Counted from the first letter of the stretch, positions 1-8,895 are shown. The stretch: 64,000 nt of DNA from Flexicrinis sp001567485 (GCA_030263635.1 SZPI01000001.1:5889-69888), one strand, 5' to 3'. Made by a program: numbers and translations. The notes: a model not told the origin generated them from the letters alone.

Positions 1-683
1 TCGCCGCGCAGGTCTTCATCGCGGAAGCAGCGCGCGACCTGAAAGTATTTCTCGTAGCCGGCCACCATGAGCAGCTGCTTGAGCTGCTGCGGGGACTGCG
101 GCAGCGCGTAGAACTTGCCCGGCTGTAAGCGGCTCGGCACAAGGAAGTCGCGCGCGCCTTCGGGGGTCGTCTTGAACAGGATCGGCGTCTCGATCTCGAT
201 GAACCCTTGACCGTCCAAAAAGTCGCGCAGGAACTTCACGGTGCGATGACGCAGAATCATGTTCTGCTGCATGTTCGGGCGGCGCAGGTCGAGGTAGCGA
301 TACTGCATACGGCGCAGTTCGTCGATGTTCTCGTCACGATTGATGAGGAACGGCGGCACCTTCGATGCGTTCAGGATTTCTACCCGGTCGGCCACGACAT
401 CAATCGTGCCGGTGGACATCTCCGGGTTGTCGGTGCCTTCGGGACGGCGGCGGACGACACCGTGAACTTGCAGCACGTACTCCATGCGCGCCTGATGACA
501 CACCGCGTGCGCTTCGGGCGTCGTCTCTTCATCGACCACGATTTGCACTAAACCCCAGCGGTCGCGCAGATCGATGAAGATCAAGCCGCCCTGATCGCGG
601 CGACGATTGACCCAACCCGCCAACGTAACGGTTTGACCAATATGCGATTCGCGCAGTTCTCCGCAGGTGTGCGTCTTCATCAT
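1..683 (-). CDS. aspS: Aspartyl-tRNA synthetase, N-terminal part (runs off the window)
   Basis: Reading the minus strand from an ATG-ATG pair at 683-678 gives a class II aspartyl-tRNA synthetase N terminus. It has the OB-fold anticodon-binding domain (GWVNRRRDQGG, then FIDLRDRWG) and then the start of the catalytic domain: YLDLRRP, FLDGQGFIEIETPIL and FLVPSRLQPGKFYALPQSPQ. The enzyme charges tRNA-Asp in the cytoplasm. Only about 227 residues lie in the window; the C-terminal catalytic part is beyond base 1. Two adjacent ATG codons make the exact start uncertain by one residue. The gene is divergent from the short remnant at 813. Confidence 0.93.
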   Translation of the reverse strand, partial: MMKTHTCGELRESHIGQTVTLAGWVNRRRDQGGLIFIDLRDRWGLVQIVVDEETTPEAHAVCHQARMEYVLQVHGVVRRRPEGTDNPEMSTGTIDVVADRVEILNASKVPPFLINRDENIDELRRMQYRYLDLRRPNMQQNMILRHRTVKFLRDFLDGQGFIEIETPILFKTTPEGARDFLVPSRLQPGKFYALPQSPQQLKQLLMVAGYEKYFQVARCFRDEDLRG

Positions 684-812
684 AGGTAAGTTCCGAATGG
701 GTGTACGACAGGATTACGGCGCATCAGGATAACATGACCCGCGCGCGAAACAAAGACGCGACATGCGCGCACCGTACTACAATATATCGACGGGAATATG
801 AGGGAATGCGCG

Positions 813-920
813 ATGAACATCACGAAACCCCGTGTCGGGATGCCGATGGACGAATTTCTGGCGCAGTCGAACCGGCGGCGCTTCGAGCTTATTGGTTCAT
901 CCGGAAAGTACGAAGGCTGA
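813..920 (+). pseudogene. Truncated Uma2-family (DUF820) N-terminal remnant
   Basis: A 35-residue open frame with a purine-rich ribosome site (GAGGGA) upstream of ATG 813. It begins MNITKPRVGMPMDEFLAQ and contains RRRFELI. Uma2/DUF820 nuclease-like proteins start in the same way (a short leader, DEFL, then RRxELIDG). Here the frame stops at TGA 918-920, just after the position where the family would read DGE. Only about 40 bases then separate it from the end of the convergent methyltransferase gene, so the rest of the domain is absent. It is best read as a decayed gene fragment. The match is short, so the family call is moderate. Confidence 0.45.
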
Positions 921-958
921 AGGCGTTCCCCGCGACGTACGTCGGAAACGAATCCATC

Positions 959-2137
959 CTAATACACGCGCAGCAGCAAGCCCTTCAGATACGCGCCTTC
1001 CGGGAACGTCAGGGCGACGGGGTGATCTTCGCCGGGGCCGAGGTGACGCAAGATTTGCGCCTGCCGTCCGGCGTCCGCCAGCGCGCCGAACACGATCTTC
1101 TGGAACAGGTCTTCGGTGATCGCACCGGAACACGAGAACGTCATCAGATAGCCGCCCGGCTTGACGATGCGGAACGCGCTCAGGTTGATGTCCTTGTATC
1201 CGCGCGCGGCTTTGTCGATCTGCTGTTTGTTCTGCGCGAACTTGGGCGGGTCGAGCACGACGACATCGAACTGTTCGCCGGCCTCATGCGCTTCGCGCAG
1301 GTAAGAGAACGCGTCGGCCTCGATCAGCTCGCCTTCGGTCTGGTTGAGGTCGAAATTCGCCTTCGCCAGCGCCAGCGCGTCGGACGACGAATCGACGTTG
1401 ACGACCTCTGCGCCAGCCAGCGCCGCGTGAACGCCGAACCCGCCCGTGTAGCTGAACACGTTTAGGACGCGCGCCGGCTTGATGCGCTCGATCAGGGTGT
1501 ATAGCAAACCCCGGTTGGGCGCTTGATCGAGGTAATGGCCGGTCTTGTGGCCGTGGCGCACGTCGACGAGGAGCCGCGCGTTTTCCTGAATCTCGATGTG
1601 TTCAGGGAGTGCTTCGCCCCACAGCACGCCGGCCGACGGGCGAAGCCCTTCCAGCTTGCGGACATCGACATCCGAGCGCTCGAACACGCCGCGAACGTGT
1701 GTGATGCGCGCGAGATGCTCGGCCAATTCGACTTTGCGCTGGTCGATGCCGAGCGTCAGCGCCTGCATGACGAGCCAATCGCCATAGCGGTCGACGATCA
1801 AACCCGGCAGATAATCGTTCTCCGCGTTGATCAGCCGGTAGGCGGCGCGCGGCCCACGCTGCGAGCGGTGACTGCGCGCGGCCACTGCACGCTGCACATG
1901 AGACTGCCACCATGCGCCGTCGATCGGCTCGTCACGCCATGTCAGCAAGCGCACGGCGATCTGCGACTTCGGGTTGTAATATCCGCGCGCAAGCCACTCG
2001 TTCGTGCTGGAGCGCACATCGACGATGTCACCGGGCTTCGGACTGCCGGCGATGTCGGCGATGGCGCCGCTGAACACCCACGGGTGCTGATTGCGAACCG
2101 GTTTTTCACGCCCGGCGACCAGAGTAATTTGGGTCAC
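959..2137 (-). CDS. rlmI: Class I rRNA large-subunit methyltransferase, RlmI/YccW type
   Basis: A SAM-dependent methyltransferase of about 392 residues. An N-terminal PUA domain (VRNQHPWVFSGAI, PGDIVDVRSS) is followed by a Rossmann methyltransferase core with motif I (NVFSYTGGFGVHAALAGA), an acidic strand end (VVNVDSSSDAL) and the catalytic DPPKFA motif. In E. coli the family methylates a cytosine C5 in 23S rRNA; the target here is inferred. The frame is open further upstream (ATG 2155), but GTG 2137 begins right after the stop of the TauE-type gene and gives the usual PUA start, so it is preferred. The start is uncertain by six codons. It is likely co-transcribed with the permease upstream. 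Confidence 0.85.
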   Translation of the reverse strand: MTQITLVAGREKPVRNQHPWVFSGAIADIAGSPKPGDIVDVRSSTNEWLARGYYNPKSQIAVRLLTWRDEPIDGAWWQSHVQRAVAARSHRSQRGPRAAYRLINAENDYLPGLIVDRYGDWLVMQALTLGIDQRKVELAEHLARITHVRGVFERSDVDVRKLEGLRPSAGVLWGEALPEHIEIQENARLLVDVRHGHKTGHYLDQAPNRGLLYTLIERIKPARVLNVFSYTGGFGVHAALAGAEVVNVDSSSDALALAKANFDLNQTEGELIEADAFSYLREAHEAGEQFDVVVLDPPKFAQNKQQIDKAARGYKDINLSAFRIVKPGGYLMTFSCSGAITEDLFQKIVFGALADAGRQAQILRHLGPGEDHPVALTFPEGAYLKGLLLRVY

Positions 2138-2138
2138 G

Positions 2139-2879
2139 CTATGCTCCGAATGCAAGGATCAGCGTGCGAACGCTGAGCACGAGGATGAGAAGGCCGACCA
2201 GCAGCATCATGCGGCGCACGGGGAGCCGTCGGCACAGCAGGGCGGCAAGCGGCGCCGCCGGCACGCCGCCCAAGATGAGGCCAAGTACGGGCGTCCAGTC
2301 GAGTGTGTGCGCTACCGTCGCAAACGTCGCCGCCTGTGCCAGCGTCACGAAGAACTCGGCGATGCTCACTGTGCCGATCACCTTGCGCGGGTTATTGCCG
2401 TTGACGACCAGCGTGCCGGTAACGATCGGGCCCCAGCCGCCGCCACCGATCGAATCGAGGAAGCCGCCGGCCGATCCGAGGATCGCGGTTGACGTGCGCC
2501 GCCAGATCAGCGCGGATGACCCGAGCGAGCGGTAGATGATGAGGCCGCCGAGGGCCGCAAGGTAGAGCGCAACAATTGGCTTGATCACGCTGGAGGGGAT
2601 GTTCGAAAGCAGCGTGACTCCGATGATGCCGCCGAGGATCCCGGCCGCCGACAGCCGAAAGAGCAGGCGCTTGTTCACGTTGCCGATGCGATAGTGAGCA
2701 TAGCCGGACGCCGCGCTGGTGAAGATCCCCGCGGTGTGCGTTGCCGCGCTCGCCGCTACTGGGGGGAGTCCTGTGCTGAGCAGCAGCGTGGTCGATGTCG
2801 TCTTGTATCCCATGCCGAGGCTGCCGTCGACCAGCTGGCACACAAAGCCGATGACGGTATAGAGCAGCAGAGTATCCAA
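2139..2879 (-). CDS. TauE/SafE-family membrane permease
   Basis: A 246-residue polytopic inner-membrane protein with about seven or eight hydrophobic segments. It has the TauE/SafE arrangement of two repeated halves: an N-terminal half with LVDGSLGMGYKTTSTTLLLSTG and a second half with GGFLDSIGGGGWGPIVTG. Members export sulfite, sulfoacetate or related small organic anions, or have unknown substrates; nothing here fixes the substrate. The start is a TTG at 2879, with weak ribosome-site support. The gene ends one base before the preferred start of the rRNA methyltransferase, suggesting an operon. Confidence 0.85.
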   Translation of the reverse strand: MDTLLLYTVIGFVCQLVDGSLGMGYKTTSTTLLLSTGLPPVAASAATHTAGIFTSAASGYAHYRIGNVNKRLLFRLSAAGILGGIIGVTLLSNIPSSVIKPIVALYLAALGGLIIYRSLGSSALIWRRTSTAILGSAGGFLDSIGGGGWGPIVTGTLVVNGNNPRKVIGTVSIAEFFVTLAQAATFATVAHTLDWTPVLGLILGGVPAAPLAALLCRRLPVRRMMLLVGLLILVLSVRTLILAFGA

Positions 2880-3170
2880 GGGGCCTCAGGAGAATCTACG
2901 TCCAGAATCGATCCCAACGGTACTGCCTGCCGGCACGACGTGCAAGACACGGTTTTGTAACGACACAGACCTCGTGGGCGGGCGCTACCATACCGCAGAG
3001 TGGGCTGGAACGCGTTCTGACGTTGGGTAGGAATGGTGGGTGACAGCGCATGACAAACATCACCCCGGCGCGGTGCTTGCGTTCACTCGCGCGGCGAAAT
3101 GGTGCGTCATACGCTGAAGATGAGTTCGTCCGTTGTGCCGTTTCTCGCAGCGGGAAAGGCCAAATCCTCC

Positions 3171-3989
3171 ATGGTGAAAAAAGTGCTGATGATCTTGGGT
3201 GCAGCGTTGGTGATTCTTGTGGGCGGAACGTGGTTGGGGCTGCAAGTTGCGTCGAATCGTTTCGACTCGATCCCGGCGGGTCATGCGCCGGACACGGTAC
3301 CCATCCCGGCGGGCCTGCCTGCGCCGGTTGAACGGTTCGCGCGCGTCGTGTATGGCGATGCGATACCGGTTGTCGAGAGCGCAGTGGTGATCGGGCGCGC
3401 GCGGCTCGCCCCGACCGGCTTGCCAATGCCGGCACGTTTCCGGTTCTATTACGACGCGCGGCGCAGCAGCCACTATCACGAGATTGAAGTGACGTGGTTC
3501 AAGCTGCCGCTTATGCGCATCCATGAGCGCAACCTCGAAGGCCATGCCACGCTTGACCTGTCGTTGTTCGGCAAGGTAGACGATCAGCCCCATACCAATC
3601 GCGCTGGCATTCAAGGCTACTGGTCTGAGGTGCTGGCGTGGGTACCGGCGATCACGCTGACCGATCCGCGGGTAACGTGGGAGCCGTTTGATGACAACAC
3701 GGCGCGGCTCATCCTACCGGAGCTGGATCCCGTCGAGGCACTGACTGTGATCTTCGACCCTGAAAGCGGCCTGCTGGATCGTATCGACACGATGCGGTAT
3801 CAGTCGGAGGAGAACCCTGACCGGCTCGGATGGCATAACCGTGCGTTCAACTGGCAGCTCCTCAACGGCACAGTCGTCCCGTTGACCTCGACAACGCAGT
3901 GGGGTGATGCAGCGCCGTGGGCGACGTGGGAGATCGACGACGTGAGTCTGAACGTCGAAGTCTCGGAACGGTTCGCTGCATTTGGCTAG
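3171..3989 (+). CDS. Membrane-anchored DUF6544 (DUF6920)-like protein
   Basis: A 272-residue protein with an N-terminal hydrophobic anchor (residues 4-24, after VKK) and a soluble extracytoplasmic domain. The pattern LPAPVERFARVVYG, a middle part with N...AGIQGYWSEVLAWVPAI, then VTWEPFDDNTARL and FDPESGLLDRI fits the DUF6544/DUF6920 family, whose function is unknown. ATG 3171 is preferred over ATG 3099 because it puts the membrane anchor directly at the N terminus and removes an unsupported extension. It faces away from the TauE-type gene across a 290-base spacer in which I see no further gene. Confidence 0.65.
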   Translation: MVKKVLMILGAALVILVGGTWLGLQVASNRFDSIPAGHAPDTVPIPAGLPAPVERFARVVYGDAIPVVESAVVIGRARLAPTGLPMPARFRFYYDARRSSHYHEIEVTWFKLPLMRIHERNLEGHATLDLSLFGKVDDQPHTNRAGIQGYWSEVLAWVPAITLTDPRVTWEPFDDNTARLILPELDPVEALTVIFDPESGLLDRIDTMRYQSEENPDRLGWHNRAFNWQLLNGTVVPLTSTTQWGDAAPWATWEIDDVSLNVEVSERFAAFG

Positions 3990-4023
3990 CGCGATAGGGC
4001 GGGTTATCCCACGCTGTCCGTGC

Positions 4024-6039
4024 CTAGTTGTGGGAAATCATGGCGAGGAAGGCCGCCTCATCGAGAATCGGCACACCGAGCTGCCGCGCTTTGTCCGCCT
4101 TGCTGCCCGGCGACTCGCCCATCAGGACATAGCTGGTCTTTTTGCTCACACTGCCCGACACCTTGCCGCCGTGTGACTTAATCAACGCTTCGGCTTGCTC
4201 GCGGCTTAGCGTCGGCAGCGTGCCGGTCAGCACGAACGTCAGGCCGGCCAGCGAGTCCGATTCCGTCACCGGCGCGGCCGACGCGAACTGTACGCCCGCC
4301 TCTTTCGTCCGCTGGATCAGGTCGACGTGCAGCGGATCGCTGAACCACGATGCGATATTCGCGGCGAGGATCGGCCCGATGCCTTCAACCTCCTGAATGG
4401 AGTCGGGAGAAGCGGCGGCGAGCGCGTCGACCGTATGGAAGTGGGCAGCGAGTGATTCCGCCACGGTGCTGCCGACCCCGTCGATCCCAAGCGATGACAG
4501 CACCTGCGCCAAGGGTCGGCCTTTCGCCGCCTCGATCGACTTGAGCAAGTTCTCGATGCGCTTTTCAGCGAAGCCTTCCAACCCTTGCAGCTTGTCGGCG
4601 GTCAGCGTGAAGATGTCAGCTTCGTCTTTGATGAGGCCGCGGTCGAAGAACAGCTTAACGGTCTGCGGCCCCATCCCTTCGATGTCCATCGCCCCGCGTG
4701 AGGCGAAGAACTCGACCTGCCTGAACACCCGTTCCGGACACTGCGGATTCGTGCAGTAGTAATCGACCGCGCCCTCCGGCTGAATCACCGGCGAATCGCA
4801 GTGTGGGCAGCGCTCAGGCGGCGTGATCGGTGTTTCACCGCCTGTGCGTGCGTCAAGGATCGGCCCGATGACATACGGAATGACATCGCCGCTGCGCTTG
4901 ATGACGACACGGTCTCCGATGCGGATGTCGAGGTTGCGCACGAAATCGTAGTTGTGCAGCGTCGCGTTCGTGACCGTCACGCCGCCGACGAACACCGGCT
5001 CAAGCTGGGCCGTAGGCGTGAGCTTGCCCGTCCGGCCGACGTTGTGGGTTACGCCGACAAGCTGCGTCGACGCTTCTTCCGATGGGAACTTGTACGCTGT
5101 CGCCCCACGCGGATCCTTTCCCACGACACCCAGTTCGGCAGCGATCCGCAGATCGTTGACTTTGATGACTAAGCCGTCAATTTCGTAATCGAGTTGGTTT
5201 CTGCGGGATACCCACGTGGGTATCTGCTGGATAATGTCGGAAAGTGTGGGAAAGTGTTGGGCAGATTGTGGGATAGTGAAGCCAATATCCCGCAGATATT
5301 CCAGCGTTTCCCACTGTGTGCGTGTGGGATAACTGTCCGCGGCGACGATGGCGTAGATGAACGCGGTCAGGGGCCGGCCGGCCGTGATGCGCGAATCCTT
5401 CTGCTTGAGCGTGCCAGAGGCGGTGTTGCGCGCGTTGACGTACAGCGGCAGCCCGGCCGATTTCTGCTGCTCGTTAAGCGCGGCAAAGTCGTGTTTCAGA
5501 AACATCACCTCGCCCCGCACGACCAGCCGCGAAGGGACGGCGTGCGGGGATGTGGGATTTGCCGGGATGCGCAGTGGGATACTGCGGATCGTGCGCACGT
5601 TCGCCGTCACGTCGTCGCCGACGAGGCCGTTGCCGCGTGTTGCCGCGCGGACGAGCACGCCGTCCTCGTACGTGATGACGATGGTCAGGCCGTCGAGCTT
5701 GGGTTCGAGCGTATAGTCAAGCTGCGTATCGGCAGGCAGCAGTTTGAGGTTGCGCTGCTCCCATTCCCGAATGTCATCCTCCGAAAAGCAGTTCGACAGG
5801 CTCAGGATCGGCGCGGGGTGGGTGAGTTTGGGAAAATCGCCCTGCAAGTCGCTGCCCGCGCGCTGTGTCGGGGAGTCCGGCGTGACGAGTTCAGGATGCG
5901 TGGTCTCCAGCGCGACCAACTCGTGGTACAGCCGGTCGAACTCGGCGTCAGGGATGATCGGCGCATTGAGGATATAGTACCGGTAGCTGTGCTCGTTGAT
6001 TTCCTTGCGGAGTTCTGCGGCGCGTTCTGCGTCGTTCAT
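4024..6039 (-). CDS. ligA: NAD-dependent DNA ligase
   Basis: A 671-residue NAD+-dependent DNA ligase, the usual length. The Ia domain comes first, then the adenylation domain with the active-site lysine in LEPKLDG (Lys114). An OB fold and a four-cysteine zinc finger (CPHC and CTNPQC) follow, then helix-hairpin-helix repeats (LEGFAEKRIENLL, EVEGIGPILAANI) and a C-terminal BRCT domain (LAGLTFVLTGTLPTLSREQA). It seals nicks during replication and repair. The start at ATG 6039 has a TTGAGG ribosome site; the frame is open for 27 more codons upstream but overlaps the preceding gene. It is the last gene of a polX / SH3 protein / ligA operon, with only 10 bases between the last two. Confidence 0.97.
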   Translation of the reverse strand: MNDAERAAELRKEINEHSYRYYILNAPIIPDAEFDRLYHELVALETTHPELVTPDSPTQRAGSDLQGDFPKLTHPAPILSLSNCFSEDDIREWEQRNLKLLPADTQLDYTLEPKLDGLTIVITYEDGVLVRAATRGNGLVGDDVTANVRTIRSIPLRIPANPTSPHAVPSRLVVRGEVMFLKHDFAALNEQQKSAGLPLYVNARNTASGTLKQKDSRITAGRPLTAFIYAIVAADSYPTRTQWETLEYLRDIGFTIPQSAQHFPTLSDIIQQIPTWVSRRNQLDYEIDGLVIKVNDLRIAAELGVVGKDPRGATAYKFPSEEASTQLVGVTHNVGRTGKLTPTAQLEPVFVGGVTVTNATLHNYDFVRNLDIRIGDRVVIKRSGDVIPYVIGPILDARTGGETPITPPERCPHCDSPVIQPEGAVDYYCTNPQCPERVFRQVEFFASRGAMDIEGMGPQTVKLFFDRGLIKDEADIFTLTADKLQGLEGFAEKRIENLLKSIEAAKGRPLAQVLSSLGIDGVGSTVAESLAAHFHTVDALAAASPDSIQEVEGIGPILAANIASWFSDPLHVDLIQRTKEAGVQFASAAPVTESDSLAGLTFVLTGTLPTLSREQAEALIKSHGGKVSGSVSKKTSYVLMGESPGSKADKARQLGVPILDEAAFLAMISHN

Positions 6040-6049
6040 CGGTCGAACC

Positions 6050-6604
6050 TCAAGGCAGGATAACGGGTTCAAGATAATTAGATGCCGCCCATCCGCTGCG
6101 GCCCGACGACGGATCGTCAATGCGCCACCACGTCAAGCCATCGGCCTGTGATGGGCCGTTACCGATGATGAAATACGATCCTTCCGGCGCGCGGAACAAA
6201 ATCTCCGTGTCGACAACTCCGGGTTGGCTGCGCACGTTGAGCTGCTGATCGCCGACGTCGACGACCTGAATCGTCTTGCCGATGGCGATCTGTTCCGGGG
6301 TCGGGGTAAAGACGACCGGCGGAAGTGTCGGGCCGACCATCGCAAGCTGGTTGGCGCGGGTTTGTTCGACCACCAGCACGGGCGCGCCCGCCTCAAGCGG
6401 CGCCGACTGTGCCGTCAGCAGCAGTTCGGGCGGGGCCGTATGTACAGCGAGTGTGATCGGCGCGGCAGGCGGTGTTTGGCCGCCCAACGCAAGAAACGCG
6501 GCGACTGCTCCGGCGACACATAGCAGCGTGAGCGCCGTTACGGCCGCGCACGACCAAAGCGGCGGCATCAGGCCCGGCGGGCGGGGCGGGGGGGATACGT
6601 GCAT
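6050..6604 (-). CDS. Membrane-anchored bacterial SH3 (SH3b) protein
   Basis: A 184-residue protein. A short proline-rich N terminus (SPPPRPPGLMPP) precedes one transmembrane segment (about residues 18-41). A linker of about 65 residues follows, then a C-terminal bacterial SH3 domain (VGDQQLNVRSQPGVVDTEIL ... WWRIDDPSSGRSGWAASNYLEP). Such domains often bind cell-wall peptides, but the ligand here is unknown. The ATG follows the polX stop codon directly and the stop is 10 bases before ligA. It is therefore co-transcribed with two DNA repair genes, although its own role looks envelope-related. Confidence 0.75.
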   Translation of the reverse strand: MHVSPPPRPPGLMPPLWSCAAVTALTLLCVAGAVAAFLALGGQTPPAAPITLAVHTAPPELLLTAQSAPLEAGAPVLVVEQTRANQLAMVGPTLPPVVFTPTPEQIAIGKTIQVVDVGDQQLNVRSQPGVVDTEILFRAPEGSYFIIGNGPSQADGLTWWRIDDPSSGRSGWAASNYLEPVILP

Positions 6605-8368
6605 TTAGCGGCCGCGTCCCGCAGCCCACGCGAGGAACTCGTCGACGGGCAGCGCGTTGAGGACATCACGGGTTGACACCCATCCACGCCGTGCGGTCAA
6701 GACGCCGTACGACAGATAGTGTAGTTCCGTCGTGCGGTGCGCGTCGGTGTCAATGGCGATCTTGATGCCCATTTCAACGGCGCGGCGGGCATACTGCGCC
6801 TCAAGGTCGAGCCGCTGCGGATTGCTGTTGATCTCCAGCGCCGTCCCGCTGCGCGCCGCTGCCTCGAACACCGCGTCCATGTCGAGATCGGCCGGCTCCC
6901 GGTCAGGGATGAGCTGGCCGCGCGGGTGGCCGATCAGGTCGACGTGCGGGTTTTCCAGCGCGTTCAACAACCGCCGCGTGATCTGCTCGCGGGGCTGGCG
7001 CAGGCTGACGTGCAGCGACGCGACGACAAAATCCAGCTGCTCCAGCACGTCGTCGGGGAAGTCGAGTGAGCCGTCGGCGAGGATGTCCATTTCGGTGCCG
7101 TGAAACACACGGATTCGCCCGTTCATCTCGGCATCCACCGCGCGGACTTCCGCTTGCTGCGCGAGGAGCCGCTCAATCGAAAGCCCGTTGGCGATGACCG
7201 CCCCACGCGAATGATCGGTGATGACGATGTACTTACGCCCCGCCGCCAGAGCCGCCTCGGCCATCTCACGAATCGACGCGCTGCCGTCGCTCCACGTCGT
7301 GTGCATGTGCAGGTCGCCTTGCAGCGCGTCCAGCGTCACGAGATCGGGCAGCGTGTTGGATTCCGCGGCGTCGAACTCGCCGGCGTCTTCGCGCAATTCA
7401 GGCGCGATCCACGGCAGCCCGACTGCTGCGTAAACTTCCTCCTCGGTGCGGCACAAGATCTTCGGGGCGCCCTCGATAATCTGGCGGTTATCGTCGACCG
7501 GGCTAAACGCATGCTCATTGAGGCTCAAGCCGCGCTCTAAGGCGCGCTCGCGCATACGGATGTTGTGCTGCTGGCTTCCGGTGAAGTAAGCGAGCGCCGT
7601 CCCCCAACGTTCGCGCTCCAGCACGCGCAGGTCGACTTGCAGCCCGTTGACCAGTTCGACCGAACTTTTGGTCGGCCCCTGACCGAGAATACGCGCGACA
7701 CGCTCCTGTGCGACGAATGCCTCCATGATGGCCGGCGCGTCGTCTATGGACGACACCGCGACGAGCAGGTCAACATCGCCGATGGTTGGGCGGCCGCGCC
7801 GGATGCTGCCGGCAATTGCGCCTTCGACCGCTTGCGGCAGCTCGCGCAGCGCGTCGAGCATCGCCTGCGCCGCGGGATATGCTTGGCCGAGCGGCGTGCG
7901 TCCGGTTCGGCGTGAAAGCATCTCGATCCCGGCGATGATGTTGGCTTCGGACTTTTCGCCCATCTTCGGCAGGTCGCGCAACCGCCCCGACCGTGCCGAC
8001 TTTTCGAGGCTGGCGAGGTCAGTGATGCCGCGCTCCTTCCAGAACATCGCGGCCTTCTTTGGGCCGACACCGGTGACGCGCATCACGTCGACCAGCGTCG
8101 CCGGGATTTCAGCCGTAAGCTTCTCGTAAAATTCGAGCTTGCCGGTCTCCAACAGCTCCTCGATCTTTTCGGCCAGTGTCTTGCCGATACCGGGAATGTC
8201 GGTCAGTCCGCCTTCGCGCGCGATGACTCGCAGGTCGCGCGGGACGTCGCGGATGCTTTCCGATGCGCGGCGATAGCTGAGGACTCGATGGATGATCTCT
8301 CCCTTGATTTCCAACAGGTCGGAAATCCTCTCAAAGAGATCGGCAATGTCTCGATTGGTTAGGGTCAC
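6605..8368 (-). CDS. polX: Family X DNA polymerase with PHP domain
   Basis: A 587-residue PolX protein. The N-terminal 8-kDa-like and helix-hairpin-helix modules (LTDIPGIGKTLAEKIEELL, VTGVGPKKAAMFW) lead into the polymerase-beta nucleotidyltransferase core (GSIRRGRPTIGDVDLLV, with the metal-binding DVD). The C-terminal PHP domain starts LHMHTTWSDGS and keeps further histidines (ITDHSRG, GHPRG, DTDAHRT). Bacterial PolX enzymes fill short gaps in base-excision repair, and the PHP domain gives 3'-5' exonuclease and AP endonuclease activity. It heads the operon that ends with ligA, a sensible gap-filling and nick-sealing pair. Confidence 0.93.
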   Translation of the reverse strand: MTLTNRDIADLFERISDLLEIKGEIIHRVLSYRRASESIRDVPRDLRVIAREGGLTDIPGIGKTLAEKIEELLETGKLEFYEKLTAEIPATLVDVMRVTGVGPKKAAMFWKERGITDLASLEKSARSGRLRDLPKMGEKSEANIIAGIEMLSRRTGRTPLGQAYPAAQAMLDALRELPQAVEGAIAGSIRRGRPTIGDVDLLVAVSSIDDAPAIMEAFVAQERVARILGQGPTKSSVELVNGLQVDLRVLERERWGTALAYFTGSQQHNIRMRERALERGLSLNEHAFSPVDDNRQIIEGAPKILCRTEEEVYAAVGLPWIAPELREDAGEFDAAESNTLPDLVTLDALQGDLHMHTTWSDGSASIREMAEAALAAGRKYIVITDHSRGAVIANGLSIERLLAQQAEVRAVDAEMNGRIRVFHGTEMDILADGSLDFPDDVLEQLDFVVASLHVSLRQPREQITRRLLNALENPHVDLIGHPRGQLIPDREPADLDMDAVFEAAARSGTALEINSNPQRLDLEAQYARRAVEMGIKIAIDTDAHRTTELHYLSYGVLTARRGWVSTRDVLNALPVDEFLAWAAGRGR

Positions 8369-8400
8369 AAGGTGCTCCGCGTTGGTTGAAGACCGATAGA

Positions 8401-8409
8401 ATTATACCA
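8401..8409 (-). promoter_or_regulatory. Candidate extended -10 promoter for polX operon
   Basis: On the minus strand the sequence TGGTATAAT gives a perfect -10 hexamer with an upstream TG. It lies about 30 bases before the polX start. No good -35 is seen at the right distance, as expected for an extended -10 element. Confidence 0.45.
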
Positions 8410-8454
8410 GTTTTCCGAACGGTTGTGCGGTTTTGCGCACGGAACGGCATGGGG

Positions 8455-8463
8455 TGTTATACT
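8455..8463 (+). promoter_or_regulatory. Candidate extended -10 promoter for the tail-tube-like gene
   Basis: TGTTATACT is an extended -10 element 40 bases before the ATG at 8503. The -35 region is weak. It forms a divergent promoter pair with the polX promoter. Confidence 0.4.
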
Positions 8464-8502
8464 CGCTCCTAAACCGGTCTACACAGCGAAAGGGTCACGT
8501 GC

Positions 8503-8895
8503 ATGAGCGAACAAGTTGTCGACAGTTTGGTTGCTAACGAATTTGCGGTTGAACTGGACGGTACTCCTGTTGCCGGGGTGTTTCGCGTTTCCGGGCTGAC
8601 TCTGTTCAAGACGACCGTGGACACGCCGCTGGTCATCACCAAAATGGTGCAGCGCGATCCGAACTCGTCGTTCAACAAGTGGCTCAAGGACACGTTGAAC
8701 GCGGTCGGAAAAGCCCCGACCCGCACTATCTCGGTCATCGCTGTTGACGACGGCGTGCCGACGCGGAAGTGGGTCTACTCCGACGCGCATGTGCAGTCCG
8801 TCACCTACTCGGACTTCGACACCGCGTCGTCAGAAATGGTTGAAGAGCGCATCGTGCTGCATTACGGATCGGTCACGCACGAGTGGCTGGCCTAG
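8503..8895 (+). CDS. Solitary phage tail tube-like (T4 gp19 family) protein
   Basis: A 130-residue protein with the pattern of the T4 gp19/tail-tube family. FAVELDGTPVAGVFRVSGL opens the fold, a central segment (SSFNKWLKDTLNA, then TRTISVIAVDDG) precedes RKWVYSDAHVQSV, and the end is MVEERIVLHYGSVTHEWLA. Such proteins form the inner tube of contractile phage tails and of extracellular contractile injection systems. None of the sheath, baseplate, spike or ATPase genes of such a system lie nearby. The flanking genes (polX, a SelW-like gene) are ordinary chromosomal genes. It is therefore an orphan paralogue, a remnant or a repurposed tube subunit. Its own promoter-like sequence suggests it is expressed alone. 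Confidence 0.7.
   Translation: MSEQVVDSLVANEFAVELDGTPVAGVFRVSGLTLFKTTVDTPLVITKMVQRDPNSSFNKWLKDTLNAVGKAPTRTISVIAVDDGVPTRKWVYSDAHVQSVTYSDFDTASSEMVEERIVLHYGSVTHEWLA

Noticed and set aside
701..1465. A 254-residue open frame on the plus strand
   Set aside because: It lies antisense to the RlmI-type methyltransferase, has no family features and reflects codon bias of the opposite strand.
5194..6063. A 289-residue plus-strand frame
   Set aside because: Antisense to ligA, whose motifs are complete; composition is that of a shadow frame.
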